In this document: in pieces, positions 25,603 to 34,749 of the stretch
How positions within the stretch are numbered: the first letter of the stretch is position 1
How the letters are laid out: each line of letters begins with the position of its first letter
NCBI GenBank assembly: GCA_034522175.1
Contig: JAXHLQ010000001.1
Location: 1,550,001-1,614,000, forward strand
Length of the DNA stretch: 64,000 bases
Source of the DNA: JAIPDZ01 sp034522175
GTDB taxonomy: Bacteria > Desulfobacterota > DSM-4660 > Desulfatiglandales > Desulfatiglandaceae
Direction: 5' to 3'
Translations under genes and position numbers: made by a program
The notes under the pieces: generated by a model
The model's input: only the letters and a program-made list of their open reading frames with translations
Told to the model about the DNA's origin: nothing
Databases searched by the model: none

Positions 25603-27411
25603 ATGCTTAGAAAACAAAAGGGACGGATTCGGCCCGTCTTTGCATTGGCCCTGATCCTGCTGGCCGGGATCTTTTTGTTCGTGCACCCCGCTGTGGCGGC
25701 CGTAGCCCGTGTGGAGGTGCTTCAGTCCCAAAAGGGGTATGCGGCACCGGGTCAATATCCCATCGGGTTTTCCATTCACATTGACAAATTGTGGTATATC
25801 CACGGTACGCATGCGGGCCAAAGCGGTCTGTTCCCCACCTCGCTGAAGATCGATTCATCCCCCATATCGAGATACGGGAGATCGTTTTTCCGCCGGCCCA
25901 GAAAAAGACGTTTTCCTATGCCGATGAACCGGTGGCGGTTTACTCCGGTCATTTCATTGTCCGGGCCACCCTGGCCATTCAACAGAATGCCGCGGTGGAG
26001 ACTTATGACATCAAAGGGTCCTTCGCGTCCCAGGCCTGTTCCGAGACATCGTGTCTCCCCCGGAGACCATCCCCATTCACTTTAAGATACCGGTGGTGCC
26101 ATCGGGTAAACCGGTGACGTACTTGAATCGCGCGGTTTTTGAAAAGCCGGATCAGTCTCCCGCCCCGGAGGGCCAGATGCCCCTTAGGGAAGGTCAGATG
26201 CTGACCCGTAAATTCAGTGCCGGCCTGTGGCTGGCCCTTCTGGGCCTCTTTCTGGGGGGGCTCGCCCTCAACCTGACGCCCTGTATCTATCCGCTGATCC
26301 CCATTACGGTGTCCTACTTCGGGGGAAGTGCGAGCCGGATAGGCGGCAGTAGAATTGTCCATGGCATCCTCTATATCCTGGGACTGGCCGTGACCAACTC
26401 CATCCTGGGTTTGGCTGCGAGTCTTTCCGGCACCCTGTTGGGATCCATCCTTCAGAACCCCTTTGTCCTGATGGGCGTCGCCGCCATTCTAATCATCCTG
26501 GCCCTCAGCTTTTTTGGACTGTGGGAACTCAAAATCCCCGCAGGCCTCACCGGTCTCGCTGCAAAGCAGTTCGGTGGATATTTCGGCACCTTCTTCATGG
26601 GCCTGACCCTGGGGATCGTGGCCGCCCCCTGTCTCGGCCCTTTTATCCTGGGGCTCTTGACCTATGTGGGCCAGAAAGGGGATCCGTTTCTCGGCTTCCT
26701 GTACTTCTTTGTGTTGAGCATCGGCATGGGCCTGCCGCTCGCGGTGCTGGCGGTTTTTTCCGGCGCCGTGAACAGGCTCCCCATGTCAGGGGTATGGATG
26801 GTCTGGATCCGCAAGGCCCTGGGATGGGTGCTTATCGGAATGGCGGCTTACCTCCTGCAACCGCTCATGACCAACCCGTTTATGAGACAGGGCCTGTTCG
26901 GCGCCATTCTTCTCGCCGCCGGTTTCCACCTGGGCTGGTTGGACAAGAGCCAGACGGCTTCCCCTACCTTCAGCCGGATAAAAAAGATGGTCGGCGGCCT
27001 CCTCATCCTCGGGGCTTTCGCTACACCGCTTTTCATATTTCCCCACTCAGATGACGGGATTCAGTGGGTTCCCTATGACCGCACCCGCCTCAATGCAGCC
27101 GCTGAAGCCAAAAAACCCGTGCTCCTCGATTTTTACGCAGACTGGTGCGGACCCTGCAAGGCCCTGGACCGGCAGGTGTTCACGAATCCCGACGTCGTGA
27201 AACTGAGCAAAAATTTCGTCAATTTGCGCGTCGATTTGACCACGGAACACCCTGAACAGAAGACCCTCCAAACCCGTTACCACATACGGGGGTCCCCACC
27301 ATTTTGTTTTTCAACCGCAACGGAAACGAAGTCAAACACCTGAGAATTGAATCCTATATGTCGAGCAATGAAATGGTCAACCGGATGAAGCGGCTTCTGG
27401 CAGGGGAATAA
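25603..27411 (+). CDS. dsbD: Thiol:disulfide interchange protein DsbD, three frameshifts
   Basis: Carries electrons from cytoplasmic thioredoxin across the inner membrane to periplasmic thiol proteins. Signal peptide (MLRKQKGRIRPVFALALILL), N-terminal sensor domain (GYAAPGQYPIGFSIHIDK to SFASQACSETSCL), membrane domain with LNLTPCIYPLIPI and GIVAAPCLGPFILG holding the transmembrane Cys pair, and thioredoxin domain with FYADWCGPCKALD. Three -1 shifts lie in runs of five: C at 25859-25863, C at 26057-26061, G at 27288-27292. Filling each restores one frame of about 602 residues ending MKRLLAGE. It is probably intact in vivo. Confidence 0.9.
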
Positions 27412-27795
27412 CGGGACCAGCTACCGAAAGCAAATCGGCCGTGTTGAAACGCACAGCGAGCCCATTCCCGGCCGCTTGCGGCGAGGTCTGCTGCGGGGCT
27501 CCTCAAATACGTTTTTGGCCACGGAGTTTAGATCTGTAAGGTTATGTCAGGCTCTTGATGCAGCTAAAATCTTTGAGCTTTCCCGACGGCCAAAATCGAA
27601 CCCAATATTTGGGTATCCTTTACTTTCGGGATTTTCAAGGTTTGAAGTGGCAGCCTTACATGATTTTGTGGGGTGAGGTAAAAAGGCTAATACGTAAGGT
27701 AGCGTCCAGTATTTAGAAAGTGACAGAAGACTGGTAAATATAGCACTTTGGATTTAAGACCAAAAAATGTAGGCATTTAAGGGGAAACACGGCGC
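27412..27795. other. Non-coding gap after dsbD
   Basis: About 380 bases with no supported gene or known repeat. Inverted pieces such as GGCCGCTTGCGGCG near 27471 form small hairpins, but none has the T run of a terminator. Confidence 0.35.
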
Positions 27796-28584
27796 ATGAA
27801 TAAGGTCACGTCTTGTTGTATTTCAATTCTGATGAGCGTTGCTTTCTGTATGCCTATTTCCACCTTGGCATCGGATCCAAAGCGGGATGTGCCGTTTAAG
27901 ACCGGTGAAAAAGTGACCTTTCGGATAAGATGGTTCTTTGTACCGGCTGGAGAAGCCACCATTGAACTGTTGCCCAGTGCAGATTTTAACGGCAATAATG
28001 CATATCATTTTCTCCTGACGGCACGCACCAATGAATTCGCTGATTTCTTTTATAAGGTGCGCGACAGGATTGAATCTTATACTGATGTAAATATGACACA
28101 TTCCATTTTTTACAAAAGAAGACACCATGCCGGATCCAAGAAACAAGTCAATGTCAACTTTGACTGGGAAAAGCGGCAGGCCCAGTATGTAAGGCTGGAT
28201 AAGGGTGAAAAACGGGCGCCCATTTCTATCCCGCCGGGGACCTTTGATCCGCTTTCCGTCTTTTTTGCCTTTCGATTGCATAATCTCAACGAAAAAAAGG
28301 AGATTACAATCCCTGTTACAGATGGCAAGAAGATGGTTCTGGGAAAGTTGAGTGTCGTCAAAAGAGAAGTGGTTACCGTTGACGGAATTGCCTATGATAC
28401 ATTTCTGGTGGAGCCCGAACTCGGAGAAATTGGTGGTGTTTTTGAGAAGAGCAAAGATGCGAAGCTCCAGATCTGGGTCACTGCGGACAGGCGTCGCATT
28501 CCGGTCATGATAAGAAGCGAGGTGGTGGTCGGCAGCTTTGTGGCGGAACTCAAGTCATATGATGCAGGGATTAACGTTGAATAG
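27796..28584 (+). CDS. Exported DUF3108 domain protein
   Basis: 262 residues: signal peptide (residues 1-26, ending STLASD), then the DUF3108 fold typical of Gram-negative periplasmic proteins. Motifs are FKTGEKVTFRIRWFFVPAGE, RTNEFADFFYKVRDRIESY, NVNFDWEKRQAQ and KDAKLQIWVTADRRRIPVM near the end. No enzymatic function is known for the family; the beta-rich fold is thought to bind lipid-like or protein ligands. It stands alone. Confidence 0.88.
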   Translation: MNKVTSCCISILMSVAFCMPISTLASDPKRDVPFKTGEKVTFRIRWFFVPAGEATIELLPSADFNGNNAYHFLLTARTNEFADFFYKVRDRIESYTDVNMTHSIFYKRRHHAGSKKQVNVNFDWEKRQAQYVRLDKGEKRAPISIPPGTFDPLSVFFAFRLHNLNEKKEITIPVTDGKKMVLGKLSVVKREVVTVDGIAYDTFLVEPELGEIGGVFEKSKDAKLQIWVTADRRRIPVMIRSEVVVGSFVAELKSYDAGINVE

Positions 28585-28818
28585 TCATTTCCAATAAGTG
28601 GTGGATTTGATGAGTTCTAAGAGGGATTCGAGCCGTTAGCTGGCAGTCCTCTTGGACTCACAAAGAAATACTGCGCTCGCCAGCCTTGAGAAATCCGATA
28701 TGCCAAAAGTAAACCCTACGATATTGATCTACCCTATCGATTTCATTTGTCAAAAGATGACCCATTGATCCGGCAGTCTTGACATTTTCTGGTACCTTTG
28801 ATGCTGGCAGCGTGTAAT

Positions 28819-29277
28819 CCGGGACGTTCTTCGCATTTTAACATTGTGCTTGCGGAGTCGGTTTGACTATGATAGTTGTGTTGTATGCCAAGACAAGCAC
28901 GATTAGATACGCCAGGAGCGCTGCATCATATTATTGCTCGGGGGAACGAAAGACGAAGAATCTTTGAGGACAAAAAGGATCGTAACGAGTTTTAAGCCGC
29001 CTCGGAGATATTCTTTCCGGCACTGGAACCATTTGCTACGCATGGGCGATTATTCCGAACCATTTTCATCTCTTTCTTCGGACAGGGACCTTTCCTATCG
29101 CTACCATTATGCGGCGTCTGTTAACGGGATATGCCATATACTTTAATCGCAGACACCGCCGTTATGGTCATCTATTTCTCTCCGAGGCGTAGACTCTACG
29201 AGCCGGAGGCAGAACCGCTACAAATCCATCCTATGCCAGGAGAACCTGAAAGTGTAAATGTGAAGAACGTCCCCTAT
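28819..29277 (+). mobile_element. RAYT (IS200-like) transposase element, copy 3, longest
   Basis: About 459 bp with inverted ends GGGACGTTCTTCGCATTTT and AAATGTGAAGAACGTCCC. A REP-associated tyrosine transposase starts at 28885 (MPRQARLDTPGALHHI, GNERRRIFEDKKDRNEF), then hits a stop. In the next frame it continues LGDILSGTG, AWAIIPNHFHLF (HUH motif) and RRLLTGYAIYFNRRHRRYG with the catalytic tyrosine region, then NRYKSIL after a gap. It is inactive. The stop-plus-shift after DRNEF is identical to that of copy 1. Confidence 0.85.
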
Positions 29278-29530
29278 TTCACGTTTTCGGGGGTACTGAA
29301 TGTCTGAGATATCCAGATGGTACTTCCGGGGGACACGAGGCTTGACCGACCTTATCACAACTCCCGACAATCGCTCTTATTGATAAAAAAATGCCATCTG
29401 CATAGCCTGACTGAAACACATTGCAGTCGTCTGCAGGCTGTGGTAAATTGCTCCTAAAATCGGTTTCAATTGAGTCGGGATTTTTTCAAGTATAGATGTT
29501 GCAGCGTTGTTGAACTCGGCTCGAATTTTT

Positions 29531-29731
29531 GGCTATATCCGAGTTTCTCAAAAGCGGCCAATTTTATATCTATAATATTTTCAACGTCTTACGGATCGCA
29601 TGAACGGGGTGGTTTTTCACAGGCCATTTGAACTCACTGTAACAGCCCACTGAAGGGGGCTCACCAAAGGGAATGGCATATTCCCTCCGAATCTGCCCGC
29701 CCCGATAAGGGTGAGGGCGGGCGGCTCCCTT
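29531..29731 (-). mobile_element. Truncated copy of the CTCGGATATAGCC-ended miniature element (copy A)
   Basis: Starts GGCTATATCCGAGTTTCTC, matching one end of the 45395-45677 and 49974-50257 elements, and shares TTTGAACTCACTGTAACAG and GGGCTCACCAAAGGGAAT. Homology stops after GGGCGGGCGGCTCC, so the other end is missing. It lies directly upstream of the glycosyltransferase start at 29746, so promoter and 5' leader may derive from the repeat. Confidence 0.8.
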
Positions 29732-29745
29732 TGTAATTCGGAAAG

Positions 29746-31179
29746 ATGATGGAACCGCAATTCAGAGATATCTCGGACCATTCATCGGATTTCTCGCCTT
29801 TCCTCGATCTCCGCCGATTTCCCCGGCGAATACTCTTATTGACCTCGAGTCTTGGGACGGGACACATCCGGGCCGGCGAGGCCATCAAGCACGCCCTGCT
29901 TGAGCGGGAGCCTGCCACTATGATCCGGGAGATAGACTTCTGGTCCCTCATGGACCAGGGTGTTGCGAACGTGGTAAAGGAAGTGTACCTGGAACTTGTC
30001 ACCCGACATCCGGATATCTACGATAATCTCTATCAATATGATTGGCACTTATGGCGCCGCCTTTTAGTGGTGGGTCGTATACCGGAGCCGGTGAAGGAGT
30101 TGGTCAGGGGCTTGAGGGCTCTTCCGTTGATTGGCGCGACACGAGGGTTTTCCGGGCAGCGTAATCTGCTGGATTGTATGCTGTTAACCTTTTTTGTCTC
30201 AAGTCTTATAGCTCCCCTACATTCAGCGGCAATCAGGTCTATCCGCTGGCGGCTCGTGGAATGGGTTTTGTCGGTTCTGGCAAGACGTCTTTGGTCAAAG
30301 GTGGTCAGATTCTCACCTGACGTCATTATTGCCACCCACTTGCATCCGGCGGCACTGCTGTCTGGTCTCAGGCGATGGCGTAGCATGAACCTTTCGACTA
30401 TGGTGGCTGTTCTGACTGACTATGATGCGCACTATCTGTGGGCGCATACTTATACCAACTACTACTGCGTGCCAACAAAGGATGCTGCGAGGGACCTGGA
30501 AATACGTGGCGTTTCGCCTAATTGCATACACATCACCGGTATTCCCCTCATGCCGGGATTTCGGCGCCTGCCGTCATGTACACAGGCGCGTGACGAACTG
30601 GGCTTGGACCTGACCCGTCCCACCGTTCTGGTAACCGGTGGCGGCTTGGGCCTTGGCCTGCACAAGATGTTAGAGGACCTTGTACGTGGGGGACCGGCGT
30701 GGCAAGTCATTGTTGCAGCAGGCCACAACAGCGAAGCGCTTGAGCTGCTGAGTCCGCTTGCGGCGGAAATGCCGACACAAGTGCGGCTCTTTGGTTGGAC
30801 GGAGAAAATTGAGACCCTCATGCGCGCTGCGGATGTGGTGGTCGCAAAGCCGGGAGGCCTGACGCTGGCTGAGGCCCTGGCCTGCGGCAGGCCACTTCTG
30901 GCACCGTTTTCACTAGGAGGCCAGGAGGGATTCAACGTGCGTTTTCTGGAAGGTCACGGACTCGGTGGATTGGTGCCGCAGAACCAACTGGTGGATCGCT
31001 TGCAGTTGCTATTTGCCGATCCCCAGAAACTTGCCTGTCTCCAGGATCGTGCCTGGAAACTGGGTAAGCGTGATAGCGCCGAACGTGTTGCCGACCTTGT
31101 GCACAAACTAATGAACAGTGGGGCCGGGGGCAAAGGTGAAAACGTCTTTCACTCGAAGCGTCGTCAAGCGCGGTTTTAG
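29746..31179 (+). CDS. MGDG-synthase/processive glycolipid glycosyltransferase-like protein
   Basis: 477 residues, GT-B fold of the GT28 type. N-terminal SLGTGHIRAGEAIKHAL is the galactosyldiacylglycerol-synthase signature, with FSPDVIIATHLHPAALL and VLTDYDAHYLWAH typical of the acceptor domain. The C-terminal domain has VLVTGGGLGLGL, LFGWTEKIETLMRAADVVV and the UDP-sugar-binding KPGGLTLAEALACG. It probably adds sugars to diacylglycerol-like lipids at the inner membrane face. The next gene overlaps its 3' end and is YkoP-like, as beside YkoN in Bacillus. GGAAAG precedes the ATG. Confidence 0.85.
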   Translation: MMEPQFRDISDHSSDFSPFLDLRRFPRRILLLTSSLGTGHIRAGEAIKHALLEREPATMIREIDFWSLMDQGVANVVKEVYLELVTRHPDIYDNLYQYDWHLWRRLLVVGRIPEPVKELVRGLRALPLIGATRGFSGQRNLLDCMLLTFFVSSLIAPLHSAAIRSIRWRLVEWVLSVLARRLWSKVVRFSPDVIIATHLHPAALLSGLRRWRSMNLSTMVAVLTDYDAHYLWAHTYTNYYCVPTKDAARDLEIRGVSPNCIHITGIPLMPGFRRLPSCTQARDELGLDLTRPTVLVTGGGLGLGLHKMLEDLVRGGPAWQVIVAAGHNSEALELLSPLAAEMPTQVRLFGWTEKIETLMRAADVVVAKPGGLTLAEALACGRPLLAPFSLGGQEGFNVRFLEGHGLGGLVPQNQLVDRLQLLFADPQKLACLQDRAWKLGKRDSAERVADLVHKLMNSGAGGKGENVFHSKRRQARF

Positions 31180-31633
31180 CCTGTATGACAGGTTATACCA
31201 CCTGATCTTTCGATTGCGGGCGGTGGGATCTTTGCTGTACGTGGGCTGTGAGCGTTATCGCGGCCGTGCCAGGGTTTTTGCCGACCAGACTGGCCTACGT
31301 CCAGGGGATTCAATCGGCACGTTACACGTCAATAATGCGCTCATTGCTGATCTGTACCAAACGGATGGGCCTAGCCAAAGAGTGGCCTTCGCATTCAGCA
31401 GGCTAATTCTAGCCTCCCTGGAGGACTTAGCGGCAGAGGCCCAGGTTGACTCGTGGCTAAGGACGATCCCTGTTTATCAGGGAATTAACTGGTTCCGGCC
31501 ACGGGGTAAACGCATTGGTTTCCAAGTGGAGGCGTTAGCCGAGGGGCCAAGAGCGAGTATTCTTCGATTGCACTTTCGGCTACTCTTGTATGCCTTTGCT
31601 GGGGGGACGAATCCTGGAAGACCAGACCCATAA
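31136..31633 (+). CDS. YkoP-like protein of unknown function
   Basis: About 165 residues from the GTG at 31136 (MKTSFTRSVV); a GTG at 31118 adds six residues. It starts inside the preceding glycosyltransferase gene (44-62 bp overlap). Recognisable stretches are YHLIFRLRAVGSLLYVG, GDSIGTLHVNNALIADLY and VYQGINWFRPRGKRIGF. This resembles the small protein encoded beside MGDG-type glycosyltransferases and deacetylases (YkoP in Bacillus). Function unknown. The context suggests part of a cell-envelope glycolipid or polysaccharide pathway. Confidence 0.65.
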   Translation: MKTSFTRSVVKRGFSLYDRLYHLIFRLRAVGSLLYVGCERYRGRARVFADQTGLRPGDSIGTLHVNNALIADLYQTDGPSQRVAFAFSRLILASLEDLAAEAQVDSWLRTIPVYQGINWFRPRGKRIGFQVEALAEGPRASILRLHFRLLLYAFAGGTNPGRPDP

Positions 31634-31706
31634 AGCCCCACGTGTTTTGGTTGACGCGGCGGCAACTCATTAAGCACTTTGGCAGGGACAGTTCAGAGGA
31701 CAATCC

Positions 31707-32423
31707 ATGATTCGCCAGGGACCTGTCATAGACAGAAACACGGTGTACCGTGGTCTGAGCAAGGCCGGATATGTATTTCTGACCTTTGATGACGGACCTG
31801 ACCCCCGTTTTACCCCCATGATCCTTGATATCCTGGCGCAAACAAGTGTGTATGCGACCTTCTTTCTTGTCGGTAAAGACGCCATCCGCTTCCCCTCGTT
31901 GGTGCGCCGGATGGCTCAAGAAGGGCATGAGGTGGCGAATCATACCTGGAGCCATCGCCACCCCTGGACCATTTCATCGAGGGTTGCACGACAGGAAGTA
32001 TCTTCTGCAAGCGCGGCGCTTGCCGATATTCTGGGGCAGTCGCCCCGATACTTCCGCCCTCCACACGGTCGTCTTCGCCGTTCCATGATGGAGCAGGCTC
32101 GGGAACTAGGACAGACAGTGATCATGTGGAGTTTGAGTGGAGTGGATTGGGGTCCTTGGGGACGGGCTGTGAAAATTGACAGGAGACTACGATTTGTTCA
32201 GAGGGGTGACATAATCCTGCTGCATGACGGACAGCAGCGATACAACAGGCCGTGGGAAACGGCCAAGGCGCTAACCGGATTTCTATTGCACCTGAATGAT
32301 CGGAATCTGAACCCCTGCCTCCTTGACCGAATTCACAAATATAGCAGGCTAACTGCGCGAGAGACAGATTGTAATTTGGGACGTTCTTCGCATTTTAACA
32401 TTGTGCTTGCGGAGTCGGTTTGA
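31707..32423 (+). CDS. Polysaccharide deacetylase (NodB/CE4), 3' end formed by a repeat element
   Basis: 238 residues. The CE4 motifs are complete: TFDDGPDP (catalytic base Asp and metal Asp), NHTWSHRHPW (metal His pair), RYFRPPHGRLR, VIMWSLSGVDW and DIILLHDG. It removes acetyl groups from N-acetylhexosamine polymers or lipids; here it probably acts on the product of the neighbouring glycosyltransferase (inference). AGAGGA precedes the ATG. The last 17 codons (from about 32373) and the stop lie inside a RAYT-derived repeat, so the native C-terminus has been replaced. Confidence 0.9.
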   Translation: MIRQGPVIDRNTVYRGLSKAGYVFLTFDDGPDPRFTPMILDILAQTSVYATFFLVGKDAIRFPSLVRRMAQEGHEVANHTWSHRHPWTISSRVARQEVSSASAALADILGQSPRYFRPPHGRLRRSMMEQARELGQTVIMWSLSGVDWGPWGRAVKIDRRLRFVQRGDIILLHDGQQRYNRPWETAKALTGFLLHLNDRNLNPCLLDRIHKYSRLTARETDCNLGRSSHFNIVLAESV

Positions 32424-32513
32424 CTATGATGGTTGTGTTGTATGCCAAGACAAGTACGATTAGATACGCCAGGAGCGCTGCAAATTTATCCTATGCCAGG
32501 AGGACGTCCCCTA
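32373..32513 (+). mobile_element. RAYT-derived short element, copy 4 (internal deletion)
   Basis: About 141 bp: left end GGGACGTTCTTCGCATTTT, the shared GTGCTTGCGGAGTCGGTTTG and GCCAGGAGCGCTGCA, then a jump to the right end GCCAGGAGGACGTCCCC. The right terminal GTGAAGAA part is also lost. It provides the stop codon of the deacetylase gene. Confidence 0.82.
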
Positions 32514-32541
32514 TTTCCCATTAGTCAATGATGGATCCGTC

Positions 32542-32622
32542 ATGAAAAAGAGTCTCACCGCCATAATGATTACGATTTGTCTCCCCGCTACCCGCTTTGC
32601 CGCCTATGTTATCTATTTGAAG
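32542..32622 (+). pseudogene. Fragment of the KDGRE small exported protein family (copy 1)
   Basis: Reads MKKSLTAIMITICLPATRFA then AYVIYLK and is cut before the KDGRE motif. It matches the signal peptide region of the intact genes at 39930 and 40430. Confidence 0.7.
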
Positions 32623-32849
32623 AACCCGGCAACCGCATGACGTCATAATACGCCAAAAAACTCATAATTTTAGAGGGTTGAATATAACAGTGAAAAGAAG
32701 TAGGCTGATAAAGTTGAGAAACCGCGGTTTGGCCCTGCGTTACTGCGGCATGAACAGACCTGTCATCGGGTTCGTCGACGTTCAACTGAATAACTGAAGA
32801 GCGTCCCGGCCTCACAAAGCCGCTGAACAATTGAATTTGGAGATATGCA

Positions 32850-33134
32850 TTGGCTTTTCCAGAGGAATGTTCGATTAAGTGGTCTGATTATCTGAGATAT
32901 CGAGCTACCCTAAGAGGTTTTGAAGTCGTTGAGATCGAAAAGATATTGCGGTATTCTACAGAAAGATATTTTGACTCAATAACTGGCAGGATGATAGCGG
33001 TTGGCAGATACGATGAACGCTTGGTCATCGTGCCATATGAGGAGAAAAAAGGTGTCCTCACGCCGGTCACCATTCACGTAACAACGCGTCAACAAATCAA
33101 TTTCCGTTTGAAAACGGGGAGGTTTTTAATATGA
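32850..33134 (+). CDS. DUF4258-like toxin of a DUF4258/DUF2283 pair
   Basis: 94 residues from a TTG with GGAG 7 nt upstream. The sequence (KWSDYLRYRATLRGFEVVEI, RYFDSITGRMIAVGRYDERL, TPVTIHVTTRQQINFRLKTGRF) has the small RelE-like layout of DUF4258 proteins, with the closing R-Q-Q/R-x-K-x-GRF. It overlaps the next gene by 4 nt (ATGA). DUF2283 partners are usually the antitoxin. Function as a ribonuclease toxin is by family analogy only. Confidence 0.72.
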   Translation: MAFPEECSIKWSDYLRYRATLRGFEVVEIEKILRYSTERYFDSITGRMIAVGRYDERLVIVPYEEKKGVLTPVTIHVTTRQQINFRLKTGRFLI

Positions 33135-33382
33135 ATAAGACACGTATGACATACTTCAAGGAGGAAGACGTGTTGCATCTTGCCATATCCAATGCCAAAG
33201 AGGCTGGAAGCGTCGAACTCAGTCCCAATGTGACGGCGGAATTGGACGACAAAGGCGAATTGATAGGTATCGAGATCTTGGAGGCAAGCTCGTTCATAAG
33301 AGATTCAATATTGGAAGCCGCCCAGGCCAAGATGCTGGAACTTACCGTTCCCTTTAATGAGGTATCGGCTCCCGAGTCCTAA
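33131..33382 (+). CDS. DUF2283 family antitoxin-like protein
   Basis: 83 residues matching DUF2283: MTYFKEEDVLHLAISNAKEAGSVELS, then the typical ELDDKGELIGIEILEAS. It is the likely antitoxin of the preceding DUF4258-like protein, coupled by ATGA overlap with an AAGGAGG-like site for neither; translation probably reinitiates. Confidence 0.78.
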   Translation: MNKTRMTYFKEEDVLHLAISNAKEAGSVELSPNVTAELDDKGELIGIEILEASSFIRDSILEAAQAKMLELTVPFNEVSAPES

Positions 33383-33533
33383 ATTATCAATCTCTATGCT
33401 TCTACCCTGTGAAACCCTTCGTTTTTGTTTCATTGGGGCGTCTTACGCGAGATGTTTCTCTTTCAGCCGAAGTCACAAATAGCTGCTGAACCCATCTCCC
33501 CTTTGAGCTTTACCTGTATTTAAAGGTTCTGTC

Positions 33534-33695
33534 ATGAAAACGACCCTCACCGCCATTTTGATTACCGTTTTCTTCCTTACACCCGCCCTCTGTTTTTCAG
33601 CGTACCGCATCCATCTGAAGGACGGGCGGGAATTTACTACGGACCGGTACTGGGAAGATGGGGATCAGATTAAGTTTGAGCGGTTTGGGGGTTGA
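33534..33695 (+). pseudogene. Truncated KDGRE family gene (copy 2)
   Basis: 53 codons: MKTTLTAILITVFFLTPALC, AYRIHLKDGREF, DRYWEDGDQIKFERFGG, then a stop caused by a -1 shift in a G run (compare GGGGGGGT in the intact copy at 40430). The shifted frame continues only VIGLQKD. The 38 nt upstream (CTCCCCTTTGAGCTTTACC onward) match those before 40430. Confidence 0.82.
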
Positions 33696-33884
33696 TTGGG
33701 CTTCAAAAAGATTCGACCTGTGCGGTTAGATGTTCAATAGTAAAAATGGACACAGGTAATGTAGATTCGGTCCTGTTGTGCAATGAGGTGTCAGGTGTCA
33801 GGTTTGAGTACTGTGGGTTTCCCGGATGGCAAGTGCCCTGACACAGAGTATTTCGAACTCCTATAAACAGTATGGCTCTTATCT

Positions 33885-34310
33885 CTAATCGACTGGGGCA
33901 ATTTTCTTCTCCTCCTGCAGTTTCTCACACACCTTCATGATAATCCCAGGGGCTATGTTCAAATCTTCCATTAAATCACCACAATCGATATTCTCCCCAT
34001 CATGGCTTCGGAAGTAGCGGGCGACTTCCTCTTTCGCATCCTCAAAGGATATATCTCTTGCCTCCAAAACATCGTCATCGTCTTCCAGAAGACTAAGAAT
34101 TCGCTTCGCCATACTCTTTACCTCTGCCAGTTCATTTTCTATCGCATTTAGACGGTGATCTATATTGGAATCATACCAAACAGCAGCGGAAACCGTTTCC
34201 CGACCTTCAACCCAATCTGTTGATGCCAACACCGAAGACGTAGCGAATGGTAAATGATGAGGCCACGCCTTTACTGTCCCATAATAAGCATCCACATTAA
34301 TGCCCTTCAT
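33885..34310 (-). CDS. Hypothetical protein
   Basis: 141 residues. The N-terminal half is not recognisable (MKGINVDAYYGTVKAWPHHL). The centre has a helical stretch (LNAIENELAEVKSMAKRILS), and the C-terminus (DAKEEVARYFRSHDGENID to LNIAPGIIMKVCEKLQEEKK) looks like a small winged-helix. It overlaps the upstream partner by 4 nt (ATGA), forming a two-gene unit, possibly regulatory. No family assigned. Confidence 0.6.
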   Translation of the reverse strand: MKGINVDAYYGTVKAWPHHLPFATSSVLASTDWVEGRETVSAAVWYDSNIDHRLNAIENELAEVKSMAKRILSLLEDDDDVLEARDISFEDAKEEVARYFRSHDGENIDCGDLMEDLNIAPGIIMKVCEKLQEEKKIAPVD

Positions 34311-34585
34311 TCTTCCTCCTGAGCATCTTTAATAACGCCGTCCAACCAGTTCCTTACAGCTATAGCTGTCTTGAGATTCATAACGATTGATGCTTGAACT
34401 AATCTTACTGCATCGCCCCCAAGTTCTTTGCTGGCAATTTTTCCAACAGAATTGTCATCATTTACGGTGTGGGTAATGCTTTTGGGAACCACAATCCCCT
34501 TCTGATCTGTCTTTTCTTTGCGGGACCGGTCCAAGGACCTTACCGCCATCAACTTATGGTCTGGGGTGGGGTGCTGATATCTCAT
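34307..34585 (-). CDS. Hypothetical protein joined to an integrase tail
   Basis: 92 residues from the ATG at 34585. The first 20 (MRYQHPTPDHKLMAVRSLDR) are the C-terminal end of a tyrosine recombinase. The remainder (KSITHTVNDDNSVGKIASKE, RLVQASIVMNLKTAIAVRNW) is an unrelated helical protein of unknown function. The true start may lie further in, around KGIVVPKS, although no good start codon is there. Coupled to the downstream gene by ATGA. Confidence 0.5.
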   Translation of the reverse strand: MRYQHPTPDHKLMAVRSLDRSRKEKTDQKGIVVPKSITHTVNDDNSVGKIASKELGGDAVRLVQASIVMNLKTAIAVRNWLDGVIKDAQEEE

Positions 34586-34690
34586 GGCCATTCGAGGGGT
34601 AGAATGGCCATGATCTCCATAATAGTTTTGAGATCCTCTTCGTTCAACCCCCTGTCGATAAAAAGGAAAAGCCTGTGGTATCCGGGTGCA
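34560..34690 (-). pseudogene. Tyrosine recombinase (integrase) C-terminal remnant
   Basis: Reading leftward, HRLFLFIDRGLNEEDLKTIM and then, after a one-base shift (GGG reduced to GG), GHSTPRMAMRYQHPTPDH. This is the end of an integrase with the GH...M.Y motif. Nothing of the upstream catalytic core survives. Confidence 0.65.
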
Positions 34691-34749
34691 ATCAAAAGTG
34701 TTAGGCCCTCCAGACCGATCATAAAATTGAGGCCAGAAAGGTTTCAGTG

